From: Phlegmacium glaucopus
Lineage: Eukaryota > Basidiomycota > Agaricomycetes > Agaricales > Cortinariaceae
Assembly: GCA_015039465.1 (NCBI GenBank)
Contig: MU130288.1
Coordinates: forward strand, 13,306-23,551
Direction: 5' to 3'
Length of the DNA: 10,246 nucleotides
Under the pieces are notes generated by a model. It did not search any database and had not been told where the DNA came from. It was given only the letters and a program-made list of their open reading frames with translations. Numbering within the stretch: the first letter of the stretch is position 1; the number at the start of each line of letters is the position of its first letter. The position numbers and the translations under genes are program-made. Below are positions 6,332 to 10,246 of the stretch, one piece after another.

Positions 6332-9230
6332 ATGCCTCTCATTCACAAGTCAAAGTCCAAGTGTTTGTGCGTGTTCTTTGAAATTATTTGCTTATATTCT
6401 TGGTCGTTTACTCCATAATTAGGCCCTCCGTCTCTTCCACTTACATGTCTGAGGAGGATTCCAGGTTCGTTGAGATGTTTTCAATCTTTCCTGCTGTTGA
6501 ATTGACCCTGCTTTCATTCAGTGGCCGAAAGCGTTCTGTTTCTGTTTCAGTGTTTGTATATATTATTATTTCCGTTCTGTGTCATTCTAATCTTGCACCT
6601 CAGCAAAATCGTACAGTCTTCACCGACCAAGAGGCAGAAAAAGTCTGTCCCAGGTAGCCCTGATTATCAGTCTCAGTCCCCTGTGACCATCACGTACATC
6701 TCACCCAATTTACCCCTACCTCAGCTGGAGCCCCTAACAATGGTTCAGAGCAAAAGCAACACAACCCCTCAGACGCAAGTTGAGCTTTGGATCGTTAGTG
6801 TATTTCTTCACCTCTGCACAGTCTGCTAATCTGAGGCATTTGGTTTGGTTTTATATAGGATTGATGATGATCCTGTTGCTGGCACCGCCCATGTCTCTAA
6901 AGTAGCAACTCCTGTCCAAGAGACGAAACATCTGTAAGTTTGTTCTTATCTATATTTCATTGGCAGATCTCCTATTGATGGTCTGTTTAGCCATAAGCCA
7001 TCGCAAAAAACTCTATACATGGCCGGCACCTCTTCCGCCCGTCGTGAGGAGAAGGAGAGTAGGTCGCAGGAGGAACCATTGTCGGATGTCGACATCATCA
7101 TACCGTTCCCTGTGAAAAAATCTGTGATGTGCGTTGTCTTCTTTTTCCATCTTCTATGATGTTACTTATCGGAGTCATCTCTCTTTTCCAGCCGCTTGAC
7201 TAAGAAGAGTACAAACCTACCTGCTGTAAAGCTCGAATATGACTCCGATATCGATATCCACTCCTCTCCAACCCCAGTGGCCCAGCCAAAAGGCAAGAAC
7301 TCGAATCAACCCCGATTAGCAACTCCAATCGATATCTCCAGTGATGAAGGTGACACTGATGAACACCTTGTTGAAACTCCCAAGCCAAAACAAAAATGCA
7401 AGGTTCTTCTGCAAAATATGAAGCAATGCCTCAGTAAGTCTGGCTTTAATTTCCCTCGTAATTTTGTGTTGATTGCTCACTCTACTAAGTAAGCTTTTGT
7501 CTTCTGGCAGCACCCCGCAAAATTCTCCAACTCGTATCGTCAAGGCAAAGGATCAAGAGACAGTTGAGGAGGCTGAGGGTCACCTGATTCTGGGAGAAGA
7601 AAATTAGCATGTCGGTGCCACGTATCCCAGGCAAGTTGCGTTTTGTATTCACTATTAATCATCTGAGTCGTTTCTTGCACAGCGATTGCATCTGTACCAT
7701 CTGCCCTAACGACTCTACTAGGGGTCCTGCCTATGCACCTAGCGATCTGCGTGATCCTGACACTGACAAGCCGATATTTCTTCAGCCGCATGCCTTCCAG
7801 TCTATGTTTGAAGAGCCCGTTCTTGGGTATGTTTTTTTTTTGTTCATTTCTTGTCTGCTTTCAATTCATGTTTATTACTTTAGGTCCCTCATGGCCTCTG
7901 TCCAGTTCAACTCCCTGTATCCTTTCGTCAACCCCTCTAAATTTTCTCCCGATGGCTTGGCCATCAGCAATTACAAGAATATCACATGGCCTGGTTCCAA
8001 GGAGAACGCAGTTTGTGTAATGATTGGTGCTGTTAATTCTTGCAACATCATTCATCCCATGACTGCCGGCGCTAACAGGATTCGCGCGCTCACCATCATC
8101 CCATCCATCCCTGCTTATCACAACTTTCAACACTTTTTATGGAAGAAGTACTCGACGTCCATTCTTTATGGCCCCTTTGACTGCGGTTGCCTTTTGACAT
8201 TTACAAGCAGACCTGAGGGCCTTATGTCATCCTGTTAGTTATTTCTTTTTATTTTTCTTTGCTGCTGCCTATTCATTTAATCTCTGGTAGATGGTTCCTC
8301 ACAGCCCCCGGTCATCTCAAAGGGTCGCAAGCAGAACATGAAAGCCTTTGGATCATCTGCAGCTGCACCTCCCGCTACCCTCTGGTATGAAAAAAATTTC
8401 CCTCCTTTCATCGATTATGATCAAGATAGTTCGTATTTTCAAATGTCATAATGCTTCATCAGAAAAAAATAACCTTGGCCTGGCTGGCTCTGGCTGCCCT
8501 GGCCAGCCCTGGCCAGCCCTGAACATCTTTGGCTAGGTTTAAAAATCTGAAAAAATGCTACCAAATCAGAGAAATATTTATAGCACCCAATTCCAAAATA
8601 ATTAAACAATTACATAAGACAGATGCTGAGATATTAAAGATATTAAAATAATTTAATATCTTTAATATCTCAGCATCTGTCTTATGTAATTGTTTAATTT
8701 TTTTGGAATTGGGTGCTATAAATATTTCTCTGATTTGGTAGCATTTTTTCAGATTTTTAAACCTAGCCAAAGATGTTCAGGGCTGGCCAGGGCAGGCCAG
8801 GGCAGCCAGAGCCAGCCAGGCCAAGGTTATTTTTTTCTGATGTTCTTTATACTTACTTGCCTCGAAACCAACAACAGTCCCTATATATGATGCGCAGTTG
8901 AAGCCCTTTATGCTCACAAAGGCCAATTTTGTGGCCCTGCCTTCTCTCCCTCGTTACAAGAAGGCGGGCGATCCAAAGTTAGCGGATCTCTCCCCAAATT
9001 CATTGGTTTCTGTCTTTTTCACTATGAACACCTACATGAGCTCCCGGGTTCCTCCCACTCCCACTCCTAGTTCCTCCAGCAGGTCTCGGCATGGCGATCC
9101 TCAAACTCCAGGAGGCAGCAGCTCTTCCTCACGTAGTGACAGTACCTCCAAGGTCCCTTCCCAAGTTCTTTCGCTCAATTTGCAATTCTTGATATATCAT
9201 GGAGAAATGCCAGATGCAGATGAAGATTAG
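6332..9230 (+). CDS. Uncharacterised 14-exon protein with palindrome-bearing intron
   Basis: Proposed exons: 6332-6360, 6423-6464, 6522-6549, 6617-6693, 6749-6778, 6859-6933, 6991-7128, 7192-7433, 7511-7533, 7608-7630, 7683-7826, 7884-8233, 8291-8428, 8878-9230. The sum is 1692 nt, all phases close, giving 563 residues. The first 235 are disordered and Ser/Pro/Lys-rich with a basic cluster (RKR at 26-28, KRQKK at 38-42) suggesting nuclear localisation. The folded part starts at about 236 with CICTIC (C238, C240, C243), continues through a 117-residue exon, and holds IPIYDA at 447-452 and SLVSVFFTMNTY at 488-499. A Ser-rich run (504-537) and an acidic tail (PDADED) follow. From memory it recalls an expanded, unnamed agaricomycete family; this is unchecked. 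Donors are often weak (GTTCGT, GTTAGT, GTTGAG, one GC). The exons between 6617 and 6933 and between 7392 and 7630 are the least sure; an alternative reading there has a frameshift and a stop. Confidence 0.6.
7631..7682 (+). other. GC-AG intron
   Basis: CCCAG is followed by GCAAGT and the intron ends in TTGCACAG, 52 nt long. The flanking frame requires this splice: AG joins C to give Ser before the Cys-rich exon. GCAAGT after AG is the usual consensus of the minor GC-AG class. Confidence 0.6.
8457..8842. mobile_element. 386-bp near-perfect palindrome (foldback element) in an intron
   Basis: Two 191-bp inverted arms (8457-8647 and 8652-8842) are separated by a 4-nt loop, ATAA. Read base by base, the arms have no indels and two mismatches (one in the GGCCAGCC block, one in the A-run near 8609). 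Outer ends are CATCAG and CTGATG. Each arm has an outer GC-rich block of GGCC/CCCTGGCCAG words and an inner AT-rich part. It encodes nothing; the frames in it are symmetrical artefacts. Removing it leaves a 63-nt intron (8429-8456 plus 8843-8877), the normal size for this gene, so it is an insertion into that intron. No exact target duplication is visible at the flanks. Confidence 0.85.
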
Positions 9231-9576
9231 CATGATTTTGATTGTGTTCATATGCATATCCGGGAGTCCCATTTGAAAGAAGGTGTATTGGGGTCTCGAA
9301 CGCTAGCACAATATCTTGGACTTTATTGATATATCCTTCCATTTGTTGATGTATACAAACAACTACTGTAGACATAGTCGTAGAGATAAATGAAAATGTG
9401 TAATTCCTTGTTCTGATAGTTTGCAGCCGCTTTGTCGATGCCTGGCGCGTGATGAGCAGGTATAAGTTGTAAGGGTATGAAGAATTGTCGCACGCATGGA
9501 CCACAATCAATTTTTTTTGTTGATTACTCCATCTAATCTGACTCAGAGTCTCGTTACACCACACATTCCACAGAGG
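9231..9576. other. Intergenic region
   Basis: The 3' flank of the gene ending at 9230 and the upstream region of the signal-peptide exon at 9577. No gene or clear signal is seen. A long minus-strand frame crosses it but has no protein-like features. Confidence 0.45.
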
Positions 9577-10246
9577 ATGCATGTATTACACTTGATTTTT
9601 TTCATGTTGCTGCTGGTTCTTGGACTCCTCAATACGAGTTTTGTATCTAGTAAGTGGTCTTATTTTCGTTTACAAGTCACAGGGAACTTATCCAGATTTT
9701 TGTTCAAAGCATGCACTGGTTGCGCTGACAGTCGTGCCCTGCCATACATTTGTCCACGCAAAGTTTCCGGTGAGTACTTTAACTTTCTCCAGCTTGCTCT
9801 GATGCTCAATGGCAGTTTTATTTGGGCAGACCACATACTGTCTAAATCTGCGAGTCTGTCCGCTTTCCCGCACTTTGGTTGTGCCCAGGCTTCGACAAAT
9901 GGTACTTTGCCATATGTTTATCCATCCGAAGTTTCTGGTGAGTGCGTTGATTCTCTCCAGCTTACTCTGATGCTCATTTTTTTAAGCATGCACTCATCGT
10001 GCTGACAGTCATGCCCTGCCATATATTTGTCTGCGCAAAGTTTCTGGTGAGTACTTTAACTTTCTCCGGCTCGCTCTGATGCTCAACGGCAGTTTAATTC
10101 GGGCAGACCACATACTGTCTAAATCTGCGAGTCTGTCCGCTTTCCCGCACGTTGGGTGTGCCCAGGCTTCGACAAATGGTACTTTGCCATATGTTTGTCC
10201 ATCCAAAGTTTCTGGTGAGTGCGTTGATTCTCTCCAGCTTACTCTG
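9577..10246 (+). pseudogene. Secreted protein with degenerate LysM-like repeats, partial
   Basis: Exon 1 (9577-9649) encodes a classic signal peptide, MHVLHLIFFMLLLVLGLLNT, and ends in phase 1 at GTAAGT. With an intron 9650-9695, the next frame reads FCSKHALVALTVV, then AKFPVS, TLTFSSLL, and after one stop FGQTTYCLNL and CPLSRTLVV. This order (TVV, a short gap, KF-x-VS, L-x-x-L, GQ-x-x-C-L, then a Cys and VV) matches LysM chitin-binding modules, but GDTC is degraded and a TGA stop falls in every module at the same place. The alternative is a spliced gene: each module has a perfect GTGAGT donor, and phase-1 exons ending KVSG/EVSG stay open throughout. The stops lie inside the would-be introns. 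I favour a decayed LysM-type gene but cannot exclude a live one. The right edge of the window cuts it. Confidence 0.4.
9709..10246 (+). repeat. Tandem duplication of a 277-bp two-module unit
   Basis: Copy 1 starts at 9709 and copy 2 at 9985, both with AGCATGCACT. Each holds a short module (GTGAGT at 9770 and 10047) and a long one (GTGAGT at 9938 and 10215), spaced 168 and 109 bp. Modules within a copy are also related: both end in a TTTSYGGTGAGT-like junction followed by TCTCC, then CTCTGATGCTCA. The copies are highly similar, so the duplication is recent compared with the split between the two modules. Confidence 0.85.

Noticed and set aside
6934..6966. A 33-nt intron
   Set aside because: It is shorter than any other intron here; the acceptor at 6990 gives 57 nt and the same frame.
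7609..8238. A separate gene starting at the ATG at 7609
   Set aside because: The frame would read through a GC-AG intron and a GTATGT intron. The exon phases tie this region to the upstream exons instead.
8558..8770. 70-residue minus-strand frame
   Set aside because: It lies wholly inside the palindrome and is an artefact of its symmetry.
9175..9582. 135-residue minus-strand open frame
   Set aside because: It is antisense to the last exon of the 6332-9230 gene, has no domain-like features or promoter, and its composition looks random.
9650..9682. Intron 1 of the signal-peptide gene ending at CACAG 9682
   Set aside because: It would be 33 nt long and leads to a stop; acceptors at 9695 or 9709 fit better.

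Overview
The window looks like nuclear DNA of a filamentous basidiomycete, most likely an agaricomycete. The evidence is many GT-AG introns of about 47-66 nt, short exons, a CT-rich tract followed by CAAG at a start site, and a BED-type hAT transposase of the kind common in mushroom genomes. There are no tRNA or rRNA genes, no CRISPR array and no prokaryotic signals. The organism call is inference; the intron structure is read directly.

Layout, left to right. 1-84 is a 34-bp minisatellite. 118-512 is an AT-rich stretch with scattered GTTTC/GGAAAC motifs. It abuts the broken 3' end of a 12-exon hAT transposase gene on the minus strand (3283 down to about 526; open to 427), which keeps its zinc finger and the first two catalytic Asp positions but lacks the C-terminal dimerisation region. 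3284-4341 has no convincing gene and carries two tandem duplications (periods 151 and 100 bp). A small basic ORF (4342-4542, +) follows, then a GGTTC/GAACC-rich foldback-like repeat (4697-4872). Next is an unrecognised four-exon minus-strand gene (5506-4877) with a CT-rich/CAAG promoter.

5601-6276 is intergenic with a small tandem repeat. A TATA box at 6277-6284 precedes the main host-type gene of the window (6332-9230, +). I reconstruct it as 14 exons and 563 residues, with every exon phase closing, but its middle (7392-7607) can also be read as decayed. One of its introns is a clear 63-nt intron into which a 386-bp, 99%-identical palindrome has been inserted (8457-8842). This is the most striking structure here.

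9577 to the right edge starts with a signal-peptide exon and continues into two tandem copies of a 277-bp unit. Each copy holds two related modules that, read without splicing, resemble degenerate LysM carbohydrate-binding repeats. The window is therefore an accessory, repeat-rich region: a dead or dying transposase, several non-autonomous repeats, and three to four lineage-type genes of unknown function. I see no operon-like or cooperating gene system.
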